Assembly: GCA_018064685.1 (NCBI GenBank)
Contig: JAGHUS010000104.1
Span: forward strand, 1 to 32,140
From: Bacteroidales bacterium
Lineage (GTDB): Bacteria; Bacteroidota; Bacteroidia; Bacteroidales; Bacteroidaceae
Direction: 5' to 3'
DNA length: 32,140 nucleotides
The notes beneath the pieces were generated by a model. The model did no database searches. It worked only from the letters and a program-made list of their open reading frames with translations, and was not told the origin of the DNA. The position numbers were made by a program, and so were the translations under genes. Each line of letters starts with the position of its first letter. Within the stretch, counting starts at the first letter, position 1. Below are positions 1 through 8,920 of this stretch, in pieces.

Positions 1-166
1 ATAATACACCTTATATATTTTATTAAAGATATATTTTAAAGAGATTTATTTAAGGATTCCTAATTTCAGCTATCGTTTATAATACATAGGCGTTGTTTTT
101 AGTTCCGTCATCTCGTACAAAGAACATATATACCAAATACCCTAACTAAATATCTACTGTATAATC

Positions 167-2098
167 ATGAAGAAATCTTTGTCTGTCTTTCATGGAATAA
201 TTAAGAAAGGTCTGGCTTTTGCCTTGCCCTTGCTGGCTTCGCCCGTAGGCGCGCAGACCCATTACGATTATGCCAAGATGCAGCGCGAACCGCTTGGACG
301 TGGTTTGGTGGCTGTTCGTACCAGCAGTGACAGTGTGATGCTTTCGTGGCGTTATCTTAGCAGCGATGCTATCAAACAGACTTTCACCATTTTGCGTGAT
401 GGCAAGAAAATTGCCACAGTTCCAGCCCGTCACAGCACTACATACATGGATTACAATCCTTCGAACAAGGCTGCACGTTATGAGGTGATTCCCGAAAAGG
501 GAGGAATAAAGGGTGCATGGACACTGACAGAGAGTGCAGCTTTGGGCTATCTGGACATTGCCATCAACCAGCCTAAGGACCCCAATAACGAACGTGTGAC
601 GTATAGCGCCAATGACGCTTCGATGGCCGACCTTGACGGTGACGGACAGATGGAGATTGTGCTGAAGTGGGACCCCAACAACTCGAAGGATAACTCGCAG
701 AGTGGCATCACATCGCCTGTCATTGTTGATGCCTATGAACTGGATGGCACGCAGTTGTGGCGTATCAATCTGGGACGTAACATTCGTGCGGGTGCACACT
801 ATACGCAGTTTATGGTGTATGATCTTGATTTCGATGGTTGCGCAGAGGTGGTTATGAAGACTGCCGATGGAACAACCGATGCCAAGGGCAAGGTGATAGG
901 TGATGCCAATGCCGACTGGCGTGAGGGAGTGCAGGATCATGGCGAGACGGATTTTAATTCGCCTCAGCATCCCGGAGAGCGTTTCCGTGGTGAGGGGCGT
1001 AAGCGTGGTGGATTCATAGCCCGTGGTCCGGAGTATCTGACCGTATTTAGTGGAAAGACGGGCGAAGCAATCCATACTTTGGACTATCAGCCTGCACGTG
1101 GTGCAGTCGACGGATGGGGCGACAACTATGCCAATCGCAGTGAACGCTATCTGGCTTGTGTAGCTTATCTCGATGGCATTCATCCATCGGTTGTGATGTG
1201 CCGAGGATATTACACTCGAACCACCTTGTGGGCCCTTGACTTTGATGGAAAAGAGCTCAAGACACGTTGGCTTTTCGATAGCGACAAGGTGGGACGTGAT
1301 TATTTTGGACAGGGTAATCATAACCTGCGTGTAGGTGACGTTGATGGTGATGGAAAGGATGAAATCATCTATGGCAGTTGTGCCTTCGACCATGATGGAA
1401 CCGGCTTGTACAGTACCCGCATGGGGCATGGCGATGCAATGCATCTCACCGGTTACTTCCCCAATGATGACCGTCTCTATGTGTGGGATTGTCACGAGAA
1501 TAAGCGTGATGGAGCAGAACTGCACGATGCTGCAACGGGAAAGATCATCATACAGTTCCCTGACAATACTGACGTTGGCCGCTGTATGGCTACTGACATC
1601 GATCCCACCAACCCTGGCTTGGAGATGTGGTCGGCTGCTAGTGGTGTGGTCAACGTGAAGGGTGAGCGCATCCTGAATGGTGTGAAGGGACTTAGTACGA
1701 ACATGGCCGTTTGGTGGGATGGCGACTTGCTACGCGAACTGCTTGACCATGAGACGGTTTCGAAATATAATTGGAACACTAAGCGTGTAGATGCTCTTAT
1801 TCATTTTGATGATTGCCAGTTCAACAACGGAACGAAGAGCAACCCTTGTCTTCAAGGAGACGTGATAGGCGACTGGCGTGAGGAAGTGCTTGTCCGCACT
1901 CGCGACAACCAGCATCTGCGTCTCTATGTCAGCACCCTCCCCACCGAGTATCGTTTCCATACGTTCCTCGAGGATCCCGTGTATCGCATCTCAATTACTA
2001 CTCAGAATGTGGCTTACAACCAGCCCACACAGCCAGGTTTCTTCTTTGGCGAGGATTTGAAAAAGAGTGGTAAGACATTCCGCGGATGGAAGTTTTAG
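167..2098 (+). CDS. Rhamnogalacturonan lyase, PL11 family
   Basis: Secreted polysaccharide lyase of family 11, expected to cleave the rhamnose-galacturonate backbone of rhamnogalacturonan I by beta-elimination. The 643-residue protein opens with a signal peptide (Lys-rich start, hydrophobic stretch, SPVGAQ near residue 30). A beta-sandwich domain follows at roughly residues 40-125. The rest is the PL11 beta-propeller with calcium-binding-like repeats: DLDGDGQMEI near 160, DLDFDGCAEVVMK near 220, DVDGDGKDEI near 390. The C-terminal family signature GDVIGDWREEV near 565 is followed by NVAYNQPTQPGFFFG near 615. Length is normal for full-length family members such as B. subtilis YesW. The stop is 2 nt before the likely start of the CapA-like gene, suggesting one transcript. 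The 166 nt upstream are AT-rich; no convincing TTTG/TAnnTTTG promoter was found there. Family assignment is firm; activity is inferred. Confidence 0.93.
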   Translation: MKKSLSVFHGIIKKGLAFALPLLASPVGAQTHYDYAKMQREPLGRGLVAVRTSSDSVMLSWRYLSSDAIKQTFTILRDGKKIATVPARHSTTYMDYNPSNKAARYEVIPEKGGIKGAWTLTESAALGYLDIAINQPKDPNNERVTYSANDASMADLDGDGQMEIVLKWDPNNSKDNSQSGITSPVIVDAYELDGTQLWRINLGRNIRAGAHYTQFMVYDLDFDGCAEVVMKTADGTTDAKGKVIGDANADWREGVQDHGETDFNSPQHPGERFRGEGRKRGGFIARGPEYLTVFSGKTGEAIHTLDYQPARGAVDGWGDNYANRSERYLACVAYLDGIHPSVVMCRGYYTRTTLWALDFDGKELKTRWLFDSDKVGRDYFGQGNHNLRVGDVDGDGKDEIIYGSCAFDHDGTGLYSTRMGHGDAMHLTGYFPNDDRLYVWDCHENKRDGAELHDAATGKIIIQFPDNTDVGRCMATDIDPTNPGLEMWSAASGVVNVKGERILNGVKGLSTNMAVWWDGDLLRELLDHETVSKYNWNTKRVDALIHFDDCQFNNGTKSNPCLQGDVIGDWREEVLVRTRDNQHLRLYVSTLPTEYRFHTFLEDPVYRISITTQNVAYNQPTQPGFFFGEDLKKSGKTFRGWKF

Positions 2099-2100
2099 TG

Positions 2101-3279
2101 ATGATTAAAAAATATATAATGAAACAATTATCTTTTTTTGCCATTTTGGCTTTGCTTTTATCTAGCTGTAATTCCAATGCTGCTCAGCATCAGGACTCAG
2201 TAGTATCAGACACTGTGAAGGTTCAGAACAACGAACCACACGAGATAACGTTGCTTTTTGCGGGCGACCTCATGCAGCATGGTGTGCAGTTCAAGGCTGC
2301 TCTCGCTGCTGGTGGTGGTACGCACTACGATTATGAGGAGGTGTTCAGATATGTAAAGGATGAGATTAGTGCTGCTGATGTGGCAATAGGTAATTTCGAG
2401 ACAACAACGGCTGGCGGAACGCCTACTACCTATCCACAGTTCAATGCTCCCGATGAGTATCTCTATGCATGTCGTGATGCTGGTTTTGACATTCTCTATA
2501 CTGCCAATAACCACAGTTGCGACAAGGCTTCGAAGGGCATAACCCGTACTATACAAATGTGCGACTCCATAGGTGTGCCTCACATTGGTACTTATGTCGA
2601 CCAGTCAGAACGTGACCGCGAGTATCCTTACATCCTCGAGAAGAACGGATTCCGCATTGCGCTTCTCTGCTATACCTATGGCACCAATGGCATTCCTGTT
2701 CCTAAGCCCCATATCGTAAACCAGATTGATACGGTACAGATTCGTAAGGATATCCAGAAGGCTAAGAGCCAGAATGTTGACTGCATTATTGCTGGTGTGC
2801 ATTGGGGCGAAGAACATGCTTTGCAGCCTAATGCTGGTCAAAAGAGATTGGCCGATTGGATGTTCAAGAATGGTGTAGACCATATCATTGGAGGGCATCC
2901 GCATGTTGTTGAACCTGCCGAGGTGCGTGAAGATGGTGATGGCAATAAGCATCTGCTTGTTTATTCGTTGGGTAACTATGTCAGCAACATGTCGAAGCCT
3001 AACAATGATGGTGGCATGATGGTTAAGATGACTCTCACAAAGACGGGTGACGAGATTGGTGCTACGCTCAAGGATTGTGGTTACAGCCTCACTTGGGTTT
3101 CGCGTCCTCAGGTATCTGGCCACAAGAACTATCGCATTTATCCTGCCTCTGTGCCTATGTCGATGCTCAATGCTGCCGAGAAGAGTCGTTTCAATACTAC
3201 ACTGACTACCGAGCGCAATCTTTTCGAAAAATACAATAAGGGCATAAGCGAGTACGAGATTACTTGGAAAGAAAGATAA
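2101..3279 (+). CDS. CapA/PgsA-family metallophosphatase-like lipoprotein
   Basis: Lipoprotein of the CapA family, which shares a calcineurin-like phosphoesterase fold and is named for poly-gamma-glutamate and capsule synthesis proteins. From ATG 2101 the N-terminus has three lysines, a hydrophobic core and lipobox LSSC. ATG 2119 is also possible and keeps the lipobox. The frame is open back to 2086, but that would overlap the PL11 gene. Fold motifs are GDLMQHG near residue 56, IGNFETTTAG near 97, ANNHSCD near 140, GVHWGEE near 234 and GGHPHVVEP near 265, which supply the usual Asp, Asn and His metal ligands. Most free-standing CapA proteins in Bacteroidota have no proven substrate, so a role in capsule synthesis should not be assumed. 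It probably shares a transcript with the upstream lyase. Confidence 0.88.
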   Translation: MIKKYIMKQLSFFAILALLLSSCNSNAAQHQDSVVSDTVKVQNNEPHEITLLFAGDLMQHGVQFKAALAAGGGTHYDYEEVFRYVKDEISAADVAIGNFETTTAGGTPTTYPQFNAPDEYLYACRDAGFDILYTANNHSCDKASKGITRTIQMCDSIGVPHIGTYVDQSERDREYPYILEKNGFRIALLCYTYGTNGIPVPKPHIVNQIDTVQIRKDIQKAKSQNVDCIIAGVHWGEEHALQPNAGQKRLADWMFKNGVDHIIGGHPHVVEPAEVREDGDGNKHLLVYSLGNYVSNMSKPNNDGGMMVKMTLTKTGDEIGATLKDCGYSLTWVSRPQVSGHKNYRIYPASVPMSMLNAAEKSRFNTTLTTERNLFEKYNKGISEYEITWKER

Positions 3280-3378
3280 AGTGTCTTCTGTCCTCAACTC
3301 TAAGTAGTGTCATAGTGCTACATGATGGCACTTCACATGTTTGCCTATGATTCTGACTGAATACATGTTGAATTAAGA

Positions 3379-4509
3379 ATGAAAGTTCTTCTTGCTTTTG
3401 ACTCATACAAGGGATGCCTCACTGCCTCGCAGGTGTGTGAGGCATCTGCTGTTGGTATTCGCAAAGTCTATGCTGATGCCGAGGTTGTTAGTATCCCTCT
3501 CAGCGATGGTGGTGAAGGTATGGTAGATTGTGTGGTGAGATGCGGCAAGGCTGATGTGGTTCGTGTCAAAGTTCACGGACCTCTTATGGAGGATGTGTTG
3601 GCAGAATACGCTATCAGCAACGATGGCACTACCGCCTTTATCGAGATGGCCTGTGCCTGTGGGTTGCCTCTTGTTCCGTCAGATAAGCGTCAACCTATGC
3701 ATACAACCACTTATGGCTTCGGTGAACTCCTGCTGCATGCTCGACAGAAAGGTGTGAGAAGAATGGTTCTTGGCATAGGCGGTTCTGCCACTTGCGATGG
3801 TGGAGTAGGGATGCTTCAGGCGCTATCTGGCGTAAAGCCTTCCGATGTTCTCCCTCCTTCTTCTCCTATGTTTCCTGGATGTGTTTCTAGTTTATGTGCA
3901 GATGCTCTGTCGGGAATTCAGATTACTGTGGCTTGCGATGTGCGTAATCCACTCTATGGCCCTGAAGGTGCAGCTTATGTCTTTGCTCCGCAGAAAGGGG
4001 CAACGCCCAGCGAGGTGGCTTTTCTTGATGAGCAGTTGCAAAAGTTGGCACTTTATTCACAACAGATGGGTGTGGCAAATGAAGCTGATGCCTTTCGCCC
4101 TGGTACGGGTGCGGCAGGCGGATTGGGTTATGCTCTTCTCACTTATCTGAAAGCAGAACTGATGCCTGGAATTGACCTTATGCTCGATGCTCTTCGTTTT
4201 GAAGACGAGGTTCGTAATGGAGTAGACTTAATTCTGACTGGTGAGGGCTGCAGTGATTGTCAGACTCTGATGGGGAAGGTTCCGTTGGGTGTATTGAAGT
4301 GCGCCCAAAAGCATAAGGTTCCTGTTGTGCTTCTTTCAGGACAGCTACGTGATGATGAATTGCTTGCAAATGCAGGTTTTTCACATATTCTTTCTATCAA
4401 TGCTCATGACCATCGTCCCGTTTCTGTCCTAATGCAGCCAGATGTGGCTATGCTAAATATTAGCTTTACTGTGGAGTCCTTGTTCGGCTCAATGAACAGT
4501 GTTGGCTAA
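3379..4509 (+). CDS. Glycerate kinase (GarK/GlxK family)
   Basis: Cytoplasmic glycerate kinase that phosphorylates D-glycerate with ATP. The 376-residue length is typical. Family motifs: MKVLLAFDSYKGCLTA at the start, PLSDGGEG near 45, GIGGSATCDGG near 133, GTGAAGGLGYAL near 240, and TGEGCSDCQT followed by GKVPLGV near 290. In E. coli relatives the middle of the last motif is usually TGEGRxD; here the Arg is a Cys, while Gly, Glu, Asp and the QT pair are kept. Whether 2- or 3-phosphoglycerate is made cannot be read from sequence. It lies 99 nt after the CapA-like gene with no clear promoter between, and is bounded downstream by a hairpin terminator. The link to sugar-acid catabolism next door is plausible but unproven. 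Confidence 0.92.
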   Translation: MKVLLAFDSYKGCLTASQVCEASAVGIRKVYADAEVVSIPLSDGGEGMVDCVVRCGKADVVRVKVHGPLMEDVLAEYAISNDGTTAFIEMACACGLPLVPSDKRQPMHTTTYGFGELLLHARQKGVRRMVLGIGGSATCDGGVGMLQALSGVKPSDVLPPSSPMFPGCVSSLCADALSGIQITVACDVRNPLYGPEGAAYVFAPQKGATPSEVAFLDEQLQKLALYSQQMGVANEADAFRPGTGAAGGLGYALLTYLKAELMPGIDLMLDALRFEDEVRNGVDLILTGEGCSDCQTLMGKVPLGVLKCAQKHKVPVVLLSGQLRDDELLANAGFSHILSINAHDHRPVSVLMQPDVAMLNISFTVESLFGSMNSVG

Positions 4510-4557
4510 CTATGAAATTCTTGTTCATCTATATGACTAATATAGTCTAAAATGATA

Positions 4558-4588
4558 AACCCCAAAAGTTGTTTTAACTCTTGGGGTT
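4558..4588. terminator. Bidirectional hairpin terminator between convergent genes
   Basis: Two 13-nt arms (AACCCCAAAAGTT and AACTCTTGGGGTT) pair with a single mismatch around a 5-nt GTTTT loop. It sits between the stop of the glycerate kinase gene (plus) and the stop of uxuB (minus), so it can serve both. U-tracts are short on either side, so efficiency is uncertain. Confidence 0.75.
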
Positions 4589-4626
4589 CGTTATAGTGTT
4601 AGTAGATGTAAGCTCTAGAATGAGAT

Positions 4627-6213
4627 TTATCTTGCTTGCACGTACTTGTGCAGTGTGGCACGAACAGCACCAGGACCTGCATAGAGTTCCTTGACCATAC
4701 CCTCAATCTGTTCGCCAAGACCAGCCTCATAAAGGTCGAGTCCAAAGATGTCCTTGCGTGTGTAGAGGTTGTGCAGACAGCTCCAGTCCTGATCGGCTTT
4801 GCCAATCTCCAAAGGAGCGACGATAGCCTGCATCTCGCTGAGCAGTGGGTCGGGCGATGGCTCGAATGCCTCGCCATTATCCTTTACTCCCTTCAGATAG
4901 CGAGCATAGCCAGCCAGTGTGAGGGGAATGAGGACGAGGTTCTTCTTGTCCAAACCACGCTCGCAATATTTGCGCAGTGTCTCGCCAAAGCGGATAGGCA
5001 GCTTCTGGCTCGTATCGCAAGCGATGCGCTGAGGTGCGTCGGGCATGAAGGGGTTGGGCAGGCGCTTGTTGATAACGTCGCCAATGAACTCGTAGGGATT
5101 AAGCACGCCGGGATCGGTAACAACGGGCATGGCCTCGATGTAGCCCATCTTCTGCACGAAGGGACGAAGGTCGGGGTCGGCCATCTCGGCAGAGATGAGG
5201 GTGTAGTCGAGCATGCAGCCATAGAGGGCCATGGCGGTGTGAAGAGGATTGAGGCAGGTTGTCACCTTCATGGTCTCTACCTCGTCGACAGTCTGGCGTG
5301 TGGTATAGAGTGTACCACCCAGTTCGAGGGGAGGACGACCGTTGGTGTAGTTGTCCTCGATGACGAGATACTGCACCTCCTCGGCATTGACAAAGGGAGC
5401 TGTGAAGGTGTGCTTCTCGGTCTCGATATAGTCGTTATCCTCGAAACCATCCTTCGCCAGCATCTCCTTGACGAGCGAGTGGGGGCGGGGAGTAATCTTG
5501 TCAATCATTGACCAGGGGAAGGTGATCTTCTTCTCGTCATTGAGGTATGCAAGGAACTCAGCGGGTACAAGTCCATCGGCCACCCAACGCTCAGCGTATG
5601 CCATCACGCCAGCCTTCACCTTGTCGCCGTTGTGCGAACAGTTGTCCATAGACTGTACGGTGAGAGGAAGCTGACCGGCATTGAAGCGCTCGAGCAACAA
5701 TGCACAAACCTTACCCATTGCAAAGACGGGAGAAAGGCCGCGTGCAAGGTCGGCCTCGTTGAAGGTGTAACCCTTTTCGGTGATGGTGAAGGAAATCATC
5801 TGCAGGCTGGGAGCCTTGAATACCTCGACAAGGCGTTGCCAGTCGGGGAACTGAGGATCGGCCTTCAGGGACTCTGTGACAGAAGCTATCACTTTCTTCT
5901 CGATGCTACCATTGGAACAAAGTGAAACTGCAAGTGAGAGATTGTTATAGGGAGCGTATGCCTTGTCAATGACTTCGAAGTCGAATGTCTCGGCCACGAT
6001 GACGCCACGATCGTATTTGCCTGTGTTTAGCGCATCGTTGAGAATAGCTGCGGGGAATGCACGGAAGATGTTACCACCTCCGAAGTGTACCCAAGTGGGT
6101 TCGTCGTGTGTCTTCTGGGCTACTGCCTTAATGTCGAATTTGGGAAGCTGGTAGCCTTTGGCTTCCCATTCTGAGGGATTAAAGCCCTCCTTCAGTATGT
6201 CTGTAAGTTTCAT
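4627..6213 (-). CDS. uxuB: Fructuronate reductase (mannitol dehydrogenase family)
   Basis: Long-chain polyol dehydrogenase family enzyme, here most likely reducing D-fructuronate to D-mannonate with NADH. Of 528 residues, the N-terminal nucleotide-binding half contains VHFGGGNIFRAF near 42. The catalytic Lys, Asn and His of the family are seen in MKVTTCLNPLHTAM (Lys about 316, Asn about 322, His about 325). It is the last gene of the operon, 14 nt after uxuA and third after uxaC, which supports a fructuronate role over mannitol or tagaturonate. Tagaturonate reduction cannot be excluded on sequence, since both belong to one family. The gene ends 39 nt before the terminator at 4558-4588. Confidence 0.88.
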   Translation of the reverse strand: MKLTDILKEGFNPSEWEAKGYQLPKFDIKAVAQKTHDEPTWVHFGGGNIFRAFPAAILNDALNTGKYDRGVIVAETFDFEVIDKAYAPYNNLSLAVSLCSNGSIEKKVIASVTESLKADPQFPDWQRLVEVFKAPSLQMISFTITEKGYTFNEADLARGLSPVFAMGKVCALLLERFNAGQLPLTVQSMDNCSHNGDKVKAGVMAYAERWVADGLVPAEFLAYLNDEKKITFPWSMIDKITPRPHSLVKEMLAKDGFEDNDYIETEKHTFTAPFVNAEEVQYLVIEDNYTNGRPPLELGGTLYTTRQTVDEVETMKVTTCLNPLHTAMALYGCMLDYTLISAEMADPDLRPFVQKMGYIEAMPVVTDPGVLNPYEFIGDVINKRLPNPFMPDAPQRIACDTSQKLPIRFGETLRKYCERGLDKKNLVLIPLTLAGYARYLKGVKDNGEAFEPSPDPLLSEMQAIVAPLEIGKADQDWSCLHNLYTRKDIFGLDLYEAGLGEQIEGMVKELYAGPGAVRATLHKYVQAR

Positions 6214-6227
6214 TTCCGATTATTAAA

Positions 6228-7499
6228 TTAGTCAAAGAATCCGGGTTGCTTGTATTCGATGCCCAGTTCGCGGTCGACTGTGGCCATGATGCCTTGCATC
6301 TGTCCCATGGCAAACATACGGCCGAGGAGAGTGTAGCCAGAGTTATGACCATGTGCCGACTCGTCGAAGATGCCGCCAGGCTCGTCGGTGAAGGTCATAC
6401 CATGATCGACACGCATAGGCAGACGACGTCCACTGTTGCATACGCCACGCTGTTCAGCCTCTTCGAAGATGCGGGTCAGTTCGATGAGGTCGCCACGACC
6501 ACCCAGATGACTTGCCTCAGTGAAGTTGCCATTGGGGAAGATGTGGCATGAACGAAGGTGTACGAAGTGTGTGCGGTCGGCAAACTTACGAGCCATAGCC
6601 GTTACATCGTTATGCTCACCGGCTGAGAGTGAACCGGCACAGAATGTCAGTCCGTTGTGCTTGTTGGGCACTGCATCGAGGAACCACTGGATATCCTCGT
6701 CGCTGCCGATGATGCGGGGCAGACCGAAGACAGGGTAGGGAGGATCGTCGGGGTGTACGCACATATTGATGTCATACTCCTCGCAGACGGGCATGATAGC
6801 CTCAAGCCAGTACTTCATGTTGGCTTGCAGCTGTTCCTTGTCTATTCCATCATACAGTTTCAACAAGTCGTGGAACTTCTGTATGGGAGCTGCATCACCC
6901 TCGCTGAAGTTGCCTGATACGAATCCCTGCGTCTTGATGATGATGTTCTCCACCATGTCGTGGTCGAACTCGGGTGTGGCTGTCTCCTTAATCTTGTCAG
7001 CCTCAGCCACCAGGTCACGTCCCCACTTGTGGCTCTTCGAGAACTCTGCCCACTCCTCACGCGCACCGTCGCGCTTCAGGATGTAGATGTCGAAGTATGC
7101 AAACATACCCCAATCCATGTACAGGTTAGTAGAGCCGTTGGGATTGTCGTGAAGCAGATCGGTACGTGCCCAATCCAACACGGGCATGAAGTTGTAGCAG
7201 ATGCACTTGATGCCTTCCTCGCCAAGGTTGCGCAGGCTCTGCTTGTACACTTCAATCTGCTCTTCACGGTCGGGACCGCCATACTTGAGTGTCTCCACGA
7301 CGGGTAGACTCTCTACGACACTCCATTTCATGCCGTAGCTCTCAATATACTCCTTCAGCTCGTGAATCTTCTCGCGAGTCCATACTTGGCCAAGAGGTAC
7401 ATCGTGAAGAGCTGTCACGATGCCTTCTACGCCTATCTGTTTCAGTTGGGCAAGGGTTATCTTATCCTTCTTGCCAAACCATCGCCATGTTCTTTCCAT
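6228..7499 (-). CDS. uxuA: Mannonate dehydratase
   Basis: Dehydrates D-mannonate to 2-keto-3-deoxy-D-gluconate, the common hexuronate intermediate. The 423-residue protein starts MERTWRWFGKKD and carries the family's GVEGIVTALHDVP near 24-36, the MCVHPDDPPYPVFGLPRI block near 260-278, CAGSLSAGEHND near 305, HLRSCH, and MRVDHG near 378, which hold the metal-binding His, Cys and Asp of UxuA enzymes. It is somewhat longer than E. coli UxuA (394). Only 5 nt separate it from uxaC upstream and 14 nt from uxuB downstream, so the three enzymes are almost certainly cotranscribed. Confidence 0.95.
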   Translation of the reverse strand: MERTWRWFGKKDKITLAQLKQIGVEGIVTALHDVPLGQVWTREKIHELKEYIESYGMKWSVVESLPVVETLKYGGPDREEQIEVYKQSLRNLGEEGIKCICYNFMPVLDWARTDLLHDNPNGSTNLYMDWGMFAYFDIYILKRDGAREEWAEFSKSHKWGRDLVAEADKIKETATPEFDHDMVENIIIKTQGFVSGNFSEGDAAPIQKFHDLLKLYDGIDKEQLQANMKYWLEAIMPVCEEYDINMCVHPDDPPYPVFGLPRIIGSDEDIQWFLDAVPNKHNGLTFCAGSLSAGEHNDVTAMARKFADRTHFVHLRSCHIFPNGNFTEASHLGGRGDLIELTRIFEEAEQRGVCNSGRRLPMRVDHGMTFTDEPGGIFDESAHGHNSGYTLLGRMFAMGQMQGIMATVDRELGIEYKQPGFFD

Positions 7500-7504
7500 A
7501 TGCC

Positions 7505-8908
7505 TTAAAACTTGAAGAAATTCTTTGCATTGTAGTAACTGATGTCCTCTACCATCTGCTTGATGCGAGGCATCTCCTCAGCGGGGATCTCACCATTCTC
7601 AACATCGCGACCAATGAGGTTGCAGAGTGTGCGGCGGAAGTACTCGTGACGAGGATATGAGAGGAATGATCGGCTATCGGTAAGCATACCTACGAAGCGG
7701 CTGAGCAGACCCAGCACCGAGAGGGCGTTCATCTGGCGCTCCATACCGTCCTTCTGATCGTTGAACCACCAGCCTGAACCGAACTGAATCTTGCCTGGAG
7801 TGGGACCCTGCTGGAAGTTGCCCAGCATGGTGGCAATCATCTCGTTGGCAGAAGGGTTGAGGGGGTAGAGGATGGTTTTGGCAAGAAGATTCTCCTTGTC
7901 CAGTGTGTCGAGGAACTTAGCCATGGCAATGGCAGTGTTCCACTCACCGATGCTGTCGAAACCGGTGTCGGGACCTAGCTGAGCCATCATGCGGCTGTTG
8001 TTATTGCGCAGTGCACCATAGTGGAACTGCTGTGTCCAGCCCGAACGTGCATCCATGCGTGCAAACTCCAGCATGATGGCGCTCTTGAATTTGCGGTCTT
8101 CCATCTCGGTAGGAGTCTGTCCACCCATTACCTTATTAAATATAGCATTGATCTCGGCGTCGGTGAAGTCCTCGGCATAGAACTCGCAGATGCCGTGGTC
8201 GCTGAGACGGCAGCCCTGTGCTTCGAAGAAGTCGTGACGCTTCTGCAAGGCGTCGATGACATCGTTGTAGCAGTTGATAGTAACACCCGAAACCTCTGAG
8301 AGCTTCTCGATGTAGGCACGATAGGCTGTGGGATTCTCGATGGCCATAGCCTTGTCAGGTCGCCATGTGGGCAGCATCTTTATCTCGAAGCCGCTCTCGC
8401 GAGTAGCGATGTGGTGCTCCAGAGAGTCGATAGGATCATCGGTGGTGCAGACGCTCTCCACGTTGTAGTGGCGCATCAGTCCACGAGCACTGAACTCAGG
8501 CTTCTGCAGCATCTCGTTACACTGGTCGTAGATCTCGCGTGCCGTGCTGGGGTTCAACAACTTATTGATGCCGAAGGCAGTACGCAGCTCGAGGTGAGTC
8601 CAGTGGTAGAGAGGATTGCGAAGTGTGTAGGGAACGGTCTCTGCCCACTTCTCAAACTTCTCCCAGTCGGTCGAATCGCCTGTGATGTACTTCTCGTCCA
8701 CACCATTGGTGCGCATGCCACGCCACTTGTAGTGGTCGCCTCCGAGCCATAGCTCGGTGATGCTGCGGAACTTGTGATCCTTGGCTACCATCTCGGGAAT
8801 GAGATGGCAGTGATAGTCGATGATGGGAAGGTTTTTTGCGTGCTCGTGATAGAGCATCTGTGCGGTTTCAGACTCCAACAGGAAGTCCTTGTCCATAAAA
8901 TTTTTCAT
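7505..8908 (-). CDS. uxaC: Glucuronate (hexuronate) isomerase
   Basis: Isomerizes D-glucuronate to D-fructuronate and, in family members tested elsewhere, D-galacturonate to D-tagaturonate. The 467-residue length is normal. The metal-binding start of the amidohydrolase-type barrel, IIDYHCHLIPEMVA, lies near residue 30. Other family blocks are ITELWLGGDHYKWRGMRTNGV near 50, CTTDDPIDSLEHH near 157, and a C-terminal RFVGMLTDSRSFLSYPRHEYFRR. Start MKNFMDKDF is used; the Met at residue 5 is an alternative. It lies 12 nt after the permease gene and 5 nt before uxuA. The dual substrate range matters because pectin releases galacturonate while uxuA and uxuB belong to the glucuronate arm. Confidence 0.95.
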   Translation of the reverse strand: MKNFMDKDFLLESETAQMLYHEHAKNLPIIDYHCHLIPEMVAKDHKFRSITELWLGGDHYKWRGMRTNGVDEKYITGDSTDWEKFEKWAETVPYTLRNPLYHWTHLELRTAFGINKLLNPSTAREIYDQCNEMLQKPEFSARGLMRHYNVESVCTTDDPIDSLEHHIATRESGFEIKMLPTWRPDKAMAIENPTAYRAYIEKLSEVSGVTINCYNDVIDALQKRHDFFEAQGCRLSDHGICEFYAEDFTDAEINAIFNKVMGGQTPTEMEDRKFKSAIMLEFARMDARSGWTQQFHYGALRNNNSRMMAQLGPDTGFDSIGEWNTAIAMAKFLDTLDKENLLAKTILYPLNPSANEMIATMLGNFQQGPTPGKIQFGSGWWFNDQKDGMERQMNALSVLGLLSRFVGMLTDSRSFLSYPRHEYFRRTLCNLIGRDVENGEIPAEEMPRIKQMVEDISYYNAKNFFKF

Positions 8909-8920
8909 ATCCTTAATATT

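Noticed and set aside
146..1525. 459-codon open frame on the minus strand
   Set aside because: Fully antisense to the PL11 gene, no recognizable domain; an artefact of codon bias in the real gene.
3280..3378. Possible hairpin AGTGTCAT/ATGGCACT between the CapA-like and glycerate kinase genes
   Set aside because: Only 8 bp with one G-U pair and no U-tract; not supported as a terminator.
4636..5511. 291-codon open frame on the plus strand
   Set aside because: Antisense to uxuB, no domain or promoter.
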